Counted from the first letter of the stretch, positions 1-11,765 are shown. The stretch is DNA of 64,000 nt from Lethocerus indicus (GCA_019843655.1 JACDQD010000107.1:336501-400500), one strand, 5' to 3'. Numbers and translations: made by a program. The notes: generated by a model not told the origin, from the letters alone.

Positions 1-186
1 CAAGATCTTTTTCCTAAAAGAGAGACGAACAAATTTGCTCCGACTATTGATAACTGCGTGCGGTATAACGCCGATTTATCGAAATGATAAATGTCACCGC
101 AACTGAAGACGGCCGAAAGACAAAACGGACGATTCTAGGCTCGGAACGAGAGCAGTGCACCCGACACAACAACAATTAAACAGTGT

Positions 187-560
187 TCAGTGGCAACGAA
201 CTTTTGGTTTGTTTTTAGTGCCCTTCGGCCTTCCCCTCCTGCTGACCGGTACGTACTCCTCGTCAATTGTCCAGTCGGCGTCGTCTTCCACCTTCTGCCG
301 TTTTCTGAACTTTTTCATACCCATAATTTCGACGTTGTTCGGTATGTTGCCGTCCCAGTATCCGGTAACGATTTCGTCCTCGAAATAGTATTCTGGAACG
401 GAGAACGAAAGTGTGTGGTCACAATACCGTTTGGGGGGGGGGAAGAAAAGGAGACAGAAACGCACAAAATCTGTGGTATTTCTGACTCAACATGCAATTA
501 TGGCTTATACCACACATAAAAGTCTGGTCATTAAAATTTTAAATAAGTAAAACTAACTCT

Positions 561-600
<40 letters not shown>

Positions 601-3600
601 ACACACATACATTCATTCAACTACTAATTATATAGTTTTATTATACTAAGCCATGCAGTAACATCCCCCGAATCACGATCTCATTATATCGGACTTGAAT
701 ATTCCGACATTACAGGCATTATTGTTATTTTTTTTTTTTCATTTATTGTACAATCTCAAGCTTTATTGTTATCAGTACAATTGCAAGATATCATTTTTTT
801 CGCTTGTTCGCTCTCGATAAAGAAGAAGATAAAAATATGTAGGAATTTGATTTTTAAACAAAAAAAAATACGTTCTGGGCCCAAAAATTTCCTACATGTT
901 TTGTTTGTCCGTATACCCGGTGGAGACATTAAAACGTAAAAGTAACAATTTAAGTTTTCAAGATTCGTCATATAATAATTTCCATCGGTTGTTAAGTTTT
1001 ATTAGTCCGTTTTCGAATTATCTGGTATATCTCAGTGAACGATTAATTGCACTAATCGAGGTATTACAATATAGCTATAATCTACAAAAAAAAATACTTC
1101 ATACAAAGTTCTTTTTGTTAGTAGAATAACTTATTCTATTTTTTAATACTAAATTAATATAATAAGGATATACTAATTTCAGAATGAAACATACTGTTAG
1201 AATTAATTGCTTCACCTTTGTCCATTAGACCCTCATCAAATATAACCTCATTTTTAAGATGAAACCTGTTATTGACAATATTGTTTACAACAGGCTCCTT
1301 CTTAACGTTGGAATTTCGCGGTACCGAAATTACGACGTCCTTTTTAACGACGTTCTCCTTCTTGTTGGCCGGCGTCGAAGTCGTACCGTTACCAGTCCTG
1401 TTTCTGTTCTCGAGCGTTTTTAACCTGCCGACCATGCACAGGGGACAGCACTCGCCGCTCGGATAACTGCGGCACTGGTTGTCTCTGGAAAAAAAAAAAA
1501 GAAATAAACGAACCAGTAATTAATAACAGCAATAATAATATGCAAGTTGGAATTGAGCATTGCCAGCGTCGGTTATACGTTTACAAGTTTACGATCGGTT
1601 CTATCGAAAACTTCTCCCATTGTCGTGTTGACTCGGAGTGATGGACGCGATTTGGTCACATTTCAGGTTTTAAATTCGGATTTATATCGCCCATTTTCCC
1701 CACGTCATAAACTGCCTGAGTGAGAATGGCTGAAGTGTTGAAAATCGGTACTACTTTGAGCGCACCGTTTTATTCGTAAAATAATAAATAAAATAAATGA
1801 GTCGTCGCGACCAGATAATTGAAAATTAACCAATCCGAAAAATTTACTATCGCGATTAAAAATTTATTGCATTGCGTCGGATTCCGTCCAAACTGAACTC
1901 TTTTGAAGTGATCCTGTGCACTCTTATGTTGAAATGAAAATTTTCGTACTACTTCCCCCCCCCGTTACTCGTCCGTTATTTTGCATTGCAATTGCATTTT
2001 ATTACGAATTTCAAGTGTGTTTCATGAATATTTTTCACTTTGAAAATTCATCGCAGCAATTCGTGTTGACAGTAACAATCCTCCAGAAACCGTTGGATGC
2101 ACAGAACATTGCTATTTCGTCTGGTTCGGTTGTATATAGGCTATTTTATTATAAACTATTATATTCTTTTATAAACACACACTAGACTAGGTACGCAGAA
2201 AGATCTGTAGCCAGAGGTTTGTGTGTTTCGTTCGTGAAAAAAAAAATTTAATTTAAATTTCAATTCGAAACTGTCCTCTTCGTTCAAGACGGGCGTTGAA
2301 AAGTTTGACAGAAATATGGACAGAGGTCATCAATAACGATGGTAACGAAGAAACGAAATTAAAGTTTTATTATTTTTAAATATAAAAAAAATACTTCTTT
2401 TACATAAAAAATGACATTACTTACGGGCACCATTAATATATATATATATATACTCTGAAAAAGAAAAAAATGTACTACTCTTTTTTCCCCCCATTTCACG
2501 AATTACATCCACGAATCCTACTTACTTTTCCTTTACACTATATACATTTTCTAGACATTTTTGTGCCTTGACAACTTTCATCATGAAATCGTAGCTGTTG
2601 TTTAGACAGGCCAGACACGATGTACAAATCTGTTTGGGCAGTTGATCCTTCATCGTGACCTGAAATGAAAATTTCGATATCGTTACTGACAGTTTATACT
2701 TTTATATATTTGTTAACTAACAAAATGTATCGGTATAACAGAACAAGTAACGATCTCAGATTCGCCTTATTTTCCGCGAAATTGTCAATGCTAGTGGTAT
2801 TCAATCGAACCGCTGACCTCCGGCTCCACGGGAGCGAAATCTCGGAATTCTTAAGATTGACGTTGGCACAAAAACGAACAAGACTTTAAGTCGAATGCTG
2901 TAATTGTATTGGATCTAAAGTTTCACCGTCTCCGAAATCTGTCATCGTAAGTAAAATTCCAAAATTTCGAATTAACTCCATTAATAATCGGAGTAGAGAC
3001 CGACAATTGTATTGTTCAACAATTCAATAAATAAACCGTGTCTGAAATCTGATGTTGGAACAAATTTTTTCAAAAGAAAGTTATAAATAACCTAATTAAA
3101 AACGTGTACGTCCACTGAACGGTCCTTCTGTACTATTATTTCGGTCAAAAATGCAATAAACGGAACATAAAACCAAATAAGGTTTCCCTCTTTTGATAAT
3201 TAGTGTTACAGTATTTATAGGTTACACTTATTTTGAAAGTGCAACGGATCACAAGACGGAGAGTTGGAAACTCGGAACGCTTATTGAAAACTTGCGTATT
3301 CACGACACGGTCTGTATTTAGTTTTATTTCGGCAAAAACTATAACAAAGAGAATATAAAAGCGGGACATATTTCATACAATCGCCTGGTTTTACATTATT
3401 TACTTATTTTGAAGGTCTTTAAAGAAAAACACCAGATTTCATCCATTAAATAAATCGAATCGATTATTGCACTCAGTAAAAGATTAATTCATGTATTAAA
3501 AACACATGTTCACAACACGGCCTTTTTGTACTATTACTTCAATTGAAAATGTAATAGACGGAATGTAAAAACCGGGACATGTTTATAGTCTATACTTATT

Positions 3601-4568
3601 TTGAAATTGAAGCATATCGGTTTCTTTTTAACTTTATTTATTGTACAATGAACTATATGCCAGTTATAGGTACAATTGCAGTTTGTTTGACTTGTTTTTC
3701 GCTCGATAAAGACGCCGTCCAGTGACGGTACTTTCGACCCGTATCCGGCCCTACAGAAAGTTTCTGGGCCGGTGGCGTTTAAGCCCGATAACGGATGGGT
3801 CTGAACACGAGTGGATTTGGACGTGGAGAGAGCCGGGAATGGAATTTAAGGACGCGTGATTTTGCGACTTCGTCCACTGTCGGTAGGTTGAGGTCATTAT
3901 GGATTGTTCGGTTAGAAACATACCCCAGGGGGAGCATTAAGGATGGTACTGGAAGGACTTTTGACCGAATGTTTGGATGCGAGCGACAGCATAGTTCTAT
4001 TCCGTTACGTCCGTGTCGGTTTTAGTACAGCTTTGTATATTGTCAGTCTGTTGACTATTGTCAGTTTTGATGTCCTTTTCAAAGAGGTCTCGACAGTCTT
4101 TTCGGTCGGGCAAAATAAACGTGACGAAAACTTACGTGTATCGGCAAAGAAGCGTTGACTTTTTCGACCAACGTTATTTCGTCGTTCCTCTGTTCGAACA
4201 GAAACTGAGGGTCGTGACTGATCGACTCACTGCACAGCCTGCAGAGTTTGGGCGTTTTAACGTCCTCTTCGGGTTCGGGCTATAAAAAAAAAAAAAAGAG
4301 AATCCGACAATGAACAAACACCGAGTCGACTGTCAAAACGGAGATTTGTATTTAGGGGCGTTATCGGACCTTTCTCCGTCTTCGGCGCAAAGTATTGCAT
4401 GACGTTGGTCGACATGTCGAACGGCTTGTCGTTCGACTTCAGCTGGCTCAGGTCGACCTGGACGCCGGCCAGCAGGAACAGCCTGTTGGACAGGTCCTGG
4501 AAAGTGTCCGACTGTTCGACATTGATCGTGATCGTTTCGCCGACGCCGACTCTCAGTTTCAGCTGCAT
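187..4568 (-). CDS. ZAD-domain gene with ubiquitin-like N-terminus and AT-hook (5 exons)
   Basis: Minus-strand exons read 4568-4320, 4279-4136, 2659-2546, 1484-1195 and 392-187. Phases agree at the first, second and fourth junctions; the exon 3/4 boundary is uncertain. Exon 1 (83 aa) starts MQLKLRV..GETITINVEQSD, close to the first two strands and helix start of ubiquitin. Exons 2 and 3 together make a ZAD: CRLCSES, then EITLVEKVNASLPI, then LPKQICTSCLACLNNSYDF, giving two CxxC pairs. Exon 4 has a Cys cluster (CRSYPSGECCPLC) and a basic, Asn-rich tail. Exon 5 is acidic and ends with an AT-hook (RRGRPKG) before a TGA at 187-189. ZAD proteins are normally nuclear, ZAD-dimerising C2H2 transcription factors; no C2H2 finger is visible here, so fingers may lie on an unseen exon left of the window or be absent. 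The first intron is only 40 bp. Confidence 0.75.
562..596. repeat. (TA)n microsatellite
   Basis: About 35 bp of pure TA; similar tracts occur at 7071-7110 and 9839-9870. Confidence 0.95.
731..870 (-). mobile_element. Non-LTR retrotransposon 3'-end-like fragment
   Basis: TTTATTGTACAATCTCAAGC and CTCGATAAAG match the 3' end at 3625-4020 in the same orientation. Confidence 0.5.
3100..3620. repeat. Three diverged tandem units in a ZAD-gene intron
   Basis: Units at about 3105, 3295 and 3507 share CACRRCACGG..TGTA, TTTCGGYAAAAA, AATATAAAA.CGGGACAT and TTATTTTGAA. They are strongly diverged. Confidence 0.6.
3625..4020 (-). mobile_element. Non-LTR retrotransposon 3' region
   Basis: The minus-strand end reads GTACCTATAACTGGCATATA then TTGTACAATAAATAAAG, a tail-like terminus. 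The body (TAGAAACATACCCC, AGGACTTTTGAC, GACGTGGAGAGAGCC) recurs at 41360-41830 and 59740-59985. It lies in a ZAD-gene intron. Confidence 0.65.
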
Positions 4569-6374
4569 CTCTCTATCTCTCTCTCTCTGCAGGCCGTTTT
4601 CAACTCGGCCGAAGATAAAAACCGCAAATCTGCAATCGGGCGAACAGAGAAATGTTCAGAATATCAACCAACGGCCGATGACACTTGGGCCCAATTCGAA
4701 AACTGGATACGCGGCGGCGGCGGCGGCGGCGGAGGAGGTTAGCCGAGTCATTTAAAAAGGGCTACAGTCGTGTTCGATACGGGGAACTGTTAAGGGCCGA
4801 CTAAATATTCGCAAATTGATCAATCGCGCTCCAGAATCCTCCGAGACGTTGGCAAAAAAAAAAAATAACGTTCGAATTGTAAACAACTCTGGGTGGCCCA
4901 ACTGACCGACCGCACGGTCAGAAACATGGCTGACAATACTAACAGCCAAGAATGCCAATATGAATATAAATTGGGCGGTCTGTGTCGCGTTTATAAATAG
5001 AGCCGGCGACAGAACGGTTCGGCTGCGGTAGCAATTGGCGAAAGATATTTCGCGAAATAATTTAATAGTAAAAACTATTTCCCCCCCCCCCCCCCCCCCC
5101 CGCCCCCATCAACAGGGGGGGATTATAGCCAGATATACAGACTGGGTGGCGGACACGAAAACGGACTCAGGGCCGACGGGTTACGGTCGGCCGGACGAAA
5201 ATGGCCGGTTGACGAAAATGTCGGGCCGAAATTTGTGACCGCCCTTGGGAAATTTCAAAGCGGAGAAACAAGGGAGCCTTACCCGTGAGAATCACCTGGT
5301 CGGCACAGCTCGGTTATTAAAAAGGGCCGATCAGCTGATCGGGGCCTTACGAGCGCTCGGCTCGTCGCCCGCCCAACTTCAACTTAACCTAAAACCTTCA
5401 ATTTTTTTTTTTCTCTTTCCGACCCAACAGCGACTCTCTTGACTACAATTAATAAAAGTATACTTACTGAATTGAACGGCCCAGTAAAATTCTAAAAGAA
5501 TCGTTACCCTTTCTACATTAAAATTCGGGTATAATTTTATTTTTTTTTTCAAATATACCCCCATCACCTTTTGAATTTTAATACTCTGGAGGTTTTGGTA
5601 AAAATCACAGTTTACCCTTTGTATTCCACCCACTTGTAATAAATAAGGGAATTAAAATTTATGAAAAATCTCCAATATTAGTTTTATATAACTCAACCAG
5701 GCCTAGGTGGCTCAAACCGGGGTCTTATGTGTTTTACATAAGACTGTTTTCTAAAAAAAATGTTTCAGTTCAAAATTTGTTTTTGTATCGATCCCACTTA
5801 CTCTTAACATCGCGAAAGCTTCGGACGGACGAAACAGAATAGGCCATTTAATTGTAAAAAAAAATGGGATTAATTAGCGGTACGAGACTATAGATATTGC
5901 TCATTTTAATTTTAGCGGTTAAAAAAAAAATTATTGTCACCGAATCATTAATCGAGTTGTTATAATTGATTTTAACAACCGGAAAAATAGTTATTTTTTC
6001 CCCCCGTTAATTAAAAAAAAAAATTGACAAAAAGTACTCGCATCCCTCGATACCGAAACTATGTCCTAGTAGACGCAAGATGAAACGTTACAGAATTATT
6101 TCGTACGAATGCACGACACAATAAACGGAAAGTGTGAATAGAAAGGAAACTGACACGAAAACGTTACAGAAAAAAAACTGTTTTATTTGAAAATAATTTC
6201 ACAATGACGACTCTGATAATGTGCACTGGTATTGAATTAAAGAGCGAGACATAAGAAATTGACCGTATCGTTTACATTTCGTACGGCTCTATACGTTATA
6301 ATATAAACTGTAAAAAGTGTCCGGCTGTTTAGCCGGTTTTTATTGAAAAATATATTTCGAAATATTCGCACCGT
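4569..6374. other. Intergenic, no gene seen
   Basis: Lies between the ZAD-gene start and the SWI5-like stop. Holds a (GGC)n run at 4711-4735 and a plus-strand TATAAATAG-like box near 4991. The poly-C tract is listed separately. No convincing exon on either strand. Confidence 0.6.
5080..5106. repeat. Poly-C tract
   Basis: More than 20 consecutive C interrupted by a single G near its end; likely length-unstable and hard to sequence. Confidence 0.95.
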
Positions 6375-7066
6375 TCACGAGTCCGATTCCAGATTGAAAT
6401 TCTTATGGAGTTGGGCGACTGTAACGCGCTGAAGGTTGGCCAACGAGCCGATAACAGACTGCGCCGAATCTTTCATCAGATTGTACCGATGCAGTTCGTT
6501 CAACAGAGATTCTTCGTCGACTCGCGTTCTAAGACTATCGATTTCGGCGTCGAGATCTCTTTCGAATTTTTTTAAAATACGCCATGCTTCGCAGCCGTCC
6601 TGTGGGAATACGGAACCATCGGTTGATGACTCGAAACAGTTTCAAATTTGTTTCGATGATCGAATTCGTCACCGAAGGGAGCTCTTGAACGGCGGATAGT
6701 TTCGATTGACCGGTTCGAATTGAAAAAAAACGGTTAAAATGGGAGAAAAGAAAGGGAAAATCGCCCGCGAAAACGAAACTGCTAGGTAGTGAAATTCAAT
6801 TCGAATAAATTTCAATAAATAAAAAAAATTTGATATACGCAAGAGGACGGTACCAATTGATACTGACAATGTTTAATGTTATTACTTGAAATCACAACTG
6901 ACTGAGCTTTTTTACAAACGGTCAAAATACAGGATTCGACTGTCTGTAACTGAAGTTATTTGGAAGGTTATTTCATAAGTGTTGGAATAGACTCGTTTAA
7001 TTACGTTTAATTTATATTCATTTCCGAATTGTATAACAAACGGGGGGGAACTTTACAAAGTTACAA

Positions 7067-7113
<47 letters not shown>

Positions 7114-7205
7114 ACTGGTTCGTTTGGACTCACCTTAGAATTGTTGAGGGAAGATTTTAATTCGTTATCATTCGTCTTCAATAACGATAAAATGGATTTG
7201 TCCAT
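6375..7205 (-). CDS. SWI5-like DNA recombination/repair protein (2 exons)
   Basis: Exon 1 is 7205-7134 (ATG at 7205-7203, 24 aa, donor AAG|GTGAGT). Exon 2 is 6599-6375 (acceptor CCCACAG, TGA stop); both junctions are phase 0, giving 98 aa. The central part is a charged helix (AWRILKKFERDLDAEIDSL), followed by ELHRYNLMKDSAQSVIGSLA and VTVAQLHKNFNL. This spacing matches the C-terminal Swi5 signature of the family (L-H-x-Y-N-x-x-K-D, then a G-x-L-A segment, then V-T-x-x-x-L). Swi5 pairs with Sfr1/MEI5 to stimulate RAD51/DMC1 filaments. The size suits the family, which is about 80-120 aa in many animals. The single intron carries a (TA)n tract. The assignment rests on motif memory only. Confidence 0.65.
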
Positions 7206-7644
7206 TACAAACGCATTGGGACGGACGCCGTCTTAACAATTAGTGGAAATTAGAACGTTTTTGGGAGGGGGATTTTTTTTTTTTTTTAAAGGGAGCGATC
7301 ACGTTGTCACCGACGAACGGTTAACGACATTCTCTACCGATCGCACACCGGCCAACCTAATCCGAGACAATCGTTTGTACGAAAAATACATTTAATATTC
7401 TGCTTCTGTATAGCATTATTATTTTTTTTTTTGTAAAAGTTACCCTCTAATCGTAATTTTAGATATTTTTTTTTTATTTTGTTGAGAATTTCCGAGTCCA
7501 ACTTTCCAATAGATCGCTCGCCGCTATCAAGCAGGCAGTGGACGCGCAGAGCGGACTACTGGGAAAAATCAAACTTGAATCCTTAATGCGTTTATATTAT
7601 AATGAAAAAAAAACCCCAGCGACAAAATTGCTATATAAAAACTA

Positions 7645-7870
7645 ACTTTCACGTCAAATTTCAATTTATCGAGATTTTACCAAATAATTATATCTTTTTT
7701 TTTTTAGCGTGATGGCGCATAAATCTTAATCCTACAATGTTGCGAAGACAGCCCAATATCAATATCAATTTTTTTTAATTTTCATTAGCATATACAAGTT
7801 TATAATTGCTGATTTTTCGTTACCCCAATTTTTTCGGATTTAAAATAAAAATTAGGCCCACAGAGGGTTG
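7645..7870 (-). mobile_element. P1 MITE (piggyBac-like ends)
   Basis: Reverse copy of a ~230-bp family whose other members start TTAACCCTCTAYGGGCC. TTAA followed by CCCT is the hallmark of piggyBac insertions. Shared interior: AATCAGCAATTATAAACCTA on the family plus strand. Confidence 0.7.
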
Positions 7871-7884
7871 AACTTATAAACTGA

Positions 7885-8575
7885 AAAACTTTTTTTGTAT
7901 AAATAAATTCCAGGGTATTTACAACAATCCTGGAGTAAATTGGGGAAATATTCTAAGATTGTTAATAACTCTTGATTATTTTTTCTTCTTGTTCATAATA
8001 AACCAAACACCTACCTGTTGTGTGAGAGTTAAGTCTAGGTATAATAGTGACTGATCGATTTTAAAAAATATATCTTTATTAGCTATCGTAAATGCGAATA
8101 AATAATTGTCCCTAGTTTGTACAATTTATTGAAGGTGAGGTAGCGTGCTAAAATAAAATTGTGTTTCGATCAACAGGTACTGGCCGCTATCTGCCTTCTC
8201 TGTAAACAGAACAAATATTTGCTGATTAATAACTGTTTTTTCAGTAATTAAGTTGCCAGCGATTCGCACAGTTATTCTACACGGATTTTGGTGGAGAAAA
8301 TTATGCCGTTTCGCTGCACGAAAAATGAAACTGTAATATTTCACAAAATTAGAACCTTCCTGTCCACTACCACTGTCTGGACTATATCTTTTTTTACTGA
8401 AAAATTTACAATTTCAAAAAAACGCACTGTCGAAAATATTTCACCAACTACATTCATTAACACAATTTATAAAACTTAAAGACTAAAAAAGGTTTTTTTG
8501 TATAAATAAATTTAGGAAATTTATTATTTAACAATCTTGGGAGAAATTGGGGAAATATTTAAGATTGTTAATAAT
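7885..8575. repeat. Direct repeat pair ~600 bp apart
   Basis: 7887-7975 and 8490-8575 share TTTTTTTGTATAAATAAATT, GGAGTAAATTGGGGAAATAT (8490 copy GGAGAAATTGGGGAAATAT) and AAGATTGTTAATAA. Confidence 0.75.
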
Positions 8576-8766
8576 TTAATTACATTATCAACAATTTATA
8601 AACAATAAATTAGGTTTATTTAGCCAAAACTAATATAAATATAAAATTATGAAATTCATTAGCTATGATGAATAGATATAAAAAATGGTTTTTATCAAAC
8701 AATGATTTAATATCATCATACTAAATGATATATTTTTTTCCAGTTTTTCCTTCTCCATACACTTAC

Positions 8767-9697
8767 CATGGCCGACGAGGTAACTTTCCGACACAGAGGA
8801 ACTTTCCGACCTTGTTCTTTTTTTTTGACGTCACAACTCACACAAAACCATGCATTTTCAGCCATATCAGCCTTCCGGATGCTTGATCTGAAATTAAAAT
8901 ACAATCGGAAAATCGCGAAATTATTCAGCAAATATAAACTGACAATTAAAAAAAAAAATTCATTCCATCTTTGGATTTATATACAAATTTCCCAATCGCA
9001 GATAATTATCACGGCACAAAATACAATACGAAAAATGTCCACCCAAATTATTGTTTAGAAATTGATTGTTGTGTTCATTATTATTGTACATTCATATATT
9101 ATATTTTAACCCATTAAGTACCGGGATCAGTTAATTTTTTCTGATATGACATATGCGTTTACAGGCAGTTTTTTTTTTATTGCTTTCAGTAATTTCACAT
9201 TATAAATACATAGTGTTAAAATACTCGTAATTATGATTATTATTCAAAATATAAGATGATCGGTCTCATGTGTCGGTTCAATTCTGTAGTGCCATAAACC
9301 ACAAATGGGACTCGATTTAAAAAACAAAATATTTGACAAACTGTTTTTAAAAACATATTCGGAGGTACGTATTTGATAATAATGCATCGTAATAAATAAA
9401 TTTTATGAAACATTTTCAGAAAAAAAAATTTGGTACTTACTATAATAATTAATTTCTATCGGAATAAAATCTTACCTTTTGATGATTCTCAGTCTTATAG
9501 TTTTTATTCTATTTTACTGCTATCTTGTTGTTGGCTGCCAAACCTCTACAACAGAGTGTAACAGACAACTGTCGCATTAGAAATTTTCAGATTGAACTCA
9601 TTCGGATTTGTGTAAAATAAAAAAAATATAAACGAGCGAAGATATAACGCACCTGCAAGAAAGCAGACTGCCTAGCTAGGCCCGAGAGATTTTCGAT
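8767..9697 (-). CDS. Candidate minus-strand exons of an unrecognised small gene
   Basis: Two exon-like pieces have strong splice signals on the minus strand. Piece 9697-9653 (acceptor TTATTTTCAG, donor CAG|GTGCGT) is open only in phase 0 and reads IENLSGLARQSAFLQ. Piece 8887-8767 (acceptor TTTAATTTCAG, donor ATG|GTAAGT) is open in one phase, including FCVSCDVKKKEQGRKV. Joined in phase 0 the frame stops after six codons, so either the second piece is mostly 3' UTR, an exon lies between, or one piece is not real. An ATG-led stretch at 9799-9748 could be the first exon but its phase does not fit. No family recognised. Confidence 0.3.
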
Positions 9698-9890
9698 CTG
9701 AAAATAACAGATATTGTTAACGAAATACGGAAAATTATATATGCTACGGTTCTCATGTCTTGGCTCGACTTGAGCTAGATCAGATTCGCCACTCGCCATA
9801 GTATAGTGGAGTAGGCTGTCGCTTAATTAATTTATTTTTATATATGTATATATATATATATATATAATATATATTTATAGATGCGTTTTA

Positions 9891-11765
9891 CTAAAGCATG
9901 ATGAGGTTTTGAAGCAGTCGCCAGGGCGATGATGTGCAGACGGCTTTCGTCCGAGGACAGGGATATCTGGCGAGGCATTCGGCCAAACGTCGGTCGCATT
10001 CGCACAACCTCTGACCGCAGGATGCGCCGACACCTGGCAAATTATGCGTCATAGACATTAATTTATATTTTATCGATCAAACAATAAAATACACAAATCA
10101 TGGCCCCATCTCTTACGGTCCTTCCGTATGAGAGAGCCTGCACCTGCTTGGATGCAAAAGTGAAAAAGGAACTATTACCTGAACTAATACTCATAAATCA
10201 TTGTATTCAAGGAGATGAAAGTTTTAACAACGCCATTCGAACCTTTCACCTTTCAGATAAATCGATTATCGGCCCATTCGAAACTTTGGCGCATTTCTAA
10301 TTCTAACAAACAGGACAATGGACTAATAACAGCGGAACCCGTTTCTACTAACTAAACGCAATATTATTCGAGTATGAAAACAGTTTGAAATTTCCTGATA
10401 ACAGTTCGAAGGTTATCGGGTGTAATCGATATATCGATCTAAACGGGTGAATCGATATATCGAATTCACGTCGCCGTACCCTTTTATTAATGGTAATTTC
10501 GACCATTCCCTTACTAATTAGGCGGGTTATTCTTCGTGTTAAATTTGTTATTTCTTCGCGTCGTTCAAAGCGTGAGAGACCGGAAAGTGTGATCGAGATA
10601 TGTACGGATCTGAATTCGGTATAAGGTCAGTTTTATTGTATTATTTTTTGTATATTTCTTTTGCGCTTCGTAATTACTCTCTTTCCCTTCACTTTGAAAA
10701 ATTAAACGGGGTTCTGAAATTCATTCCGCAACGGTATCGCGAAGTCACGCTGTGCTATCGATCTCTCGCTTACGATATATCGATATTACTTTAGCCCCTA
10801 TAGGGTAAAAATTTTAACCCTTTAGCAAATTCCAACAACGGGGAAATGGACTAATGACAGTGGAACCCGTTTCTACCGACTAGTCGCAATATTATTCGAG
10901 TATGAAAAAACGGTTTTTTTTTTGGACTTTTTTTCCAACTTACCGCAGAGCGGCCGGTGCCTGTAGCACGTCCAGACGTAGGGGACGAAGTACTCGAGGA
11001 ATAGGGGCAGTCGGCGGCGTTGTAGCACCAATCGTGCATTTTACAGCATCTGAGATTACACGGATTAAAAAAAATCGCTGAATAATACAAATAAAAAAGA
11101 GTTTGTACATTATAACGGCGCCACTACGGCCGGTAGTTTATAACAGGCGCTCAACCTGTTTACAACAAGTAAGAGATAAAATAAAGTTATTTTTATTAAA
11201 ATTAACGGCGAACTCAAATAAGTAAAATGTGTACACTTAGAATTCGGGAACTCTGACTTTGTGAAGTTGGAATTTTTACTATTCGAAGAGATATTAACAA
11301 GAGTTGGCACGCCTGTGAGTCCCGATCTCGAATTTCCCCCCAGCGTCTTAAAAACCGAAGTTACGACGTTCTACTTCTCATCGGTAAGAGATAAAATAAT
11401 GTTATTTTTATTAAAATTAACGGCGAACTCAAATAAGTAAAATGTGTACACTTAGAATTCGGGAACTCTGACTTTGTGAAATTGGAATTTTTACTATTCG
11501 AAGAGATATTAACAAGCGTTGGCACGCCTGTGAGTCCCGATCGCCAGCGTCTCGAAAAAAAACTACGCGTTGTGAAACTGCGCGTTTTCTTTTCTACTGT
11601 GCGATTTAAACGCGAGTCCGAAAACGTTCCAACCTGTCGATAGGATCCATTGGATAACCCGAACCGAGGAAACCGCAATAGCAGCCGTAACCTTTGTAGT
11701 CGAGCGGATTGCATCCGGTGGCGCACAATACCATATTGTACAGGTGGACGACGCTCCTCTTTCCC
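9891..11765 (-). CDS. Secreted phospholipase A2, three exons, one-base frame break in the middle exon
   Basis: Secreted calcium-dependent PLA2 hydrolyses the sn-2 ester of phospholipids. Exon 11765-11634 holds HLYNMVLCATGC and the calcium loop YGCYCGFLGSG. Exon 11049-10944 opens with the catalytic motif CCKMHDWCY (His and following Asp). Exon 10033-9891 holds CECDR, with the second catalytic Asp, then a Cys-rich tail ending WRLLQNLIML before TAG. Splice signals are good: acceptors CTTACAG, AATCTCAG and TTGCCAG; donors CAG|GTTGGA and GCG|GTAAGT. After DWCYNAADCP the middle exon leaves frame at a run of four G (plus strand, 11004-11007). Expected family residues continue in the next frame, and the downstream phase fits only if one base is missing. 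This is a sequencing/assembly homopolymer error or a recent null allele. The segment joining exons 2 and 3 is shorter than in typical insect homologues, so a small exon may be missing. Upstream exons and signal peptide were not identified. Confidence 0.85.
10310..10915. repeat. Direct repeats flanking a CGATA-rich segment
   Basis: 10316-10385 and 10842-10905 share AATGGACTAATRACAG, GGAACCCGTTTCTAC and CGCAATATTATTCGAGTATG. Between them lie two TATATCGAT clusters. The whole lies in the last PLA2 intron. Confidence 0.75.
10425..10790. promoter_or_regulatory. CGATA/TATCG clusters (insulator- or DRE-like)
   Basis: ATCGATATATCGAT (10429-10442), ATCGATATATCGAA (10451-10464) and CTATCGATCTC with GATATATCGATA (10756-10787). 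In Drosophila, CGATA clusters bind BEAF-32 and TATCGATA binds DREF; function here is inference only. Confidence 0.3.
11170..11560. repeat. Tandem duplication (~215-bp offset) inside a PLA2 intron
   Basis: The stretch from 11170 to about 11327 recurs almost unchanged from 11385 to about 11543. It includes the AATTCGGGAACTCTGACTTT and TTGGCACGCCTGTGAGTCCC segments. Only a few substitutions separate the copies, so the duplication is recent. It lies wholly within the intron between the calcium-loop exon and the catalytic-His exon and does not touch the splice sites. Confidence 0.9.

Noticed and set aside
4990..5030. TATAAATAG promoter on the plus strand
   Set aside because: No plus-strand exon follows; a single box is not enough evidence.
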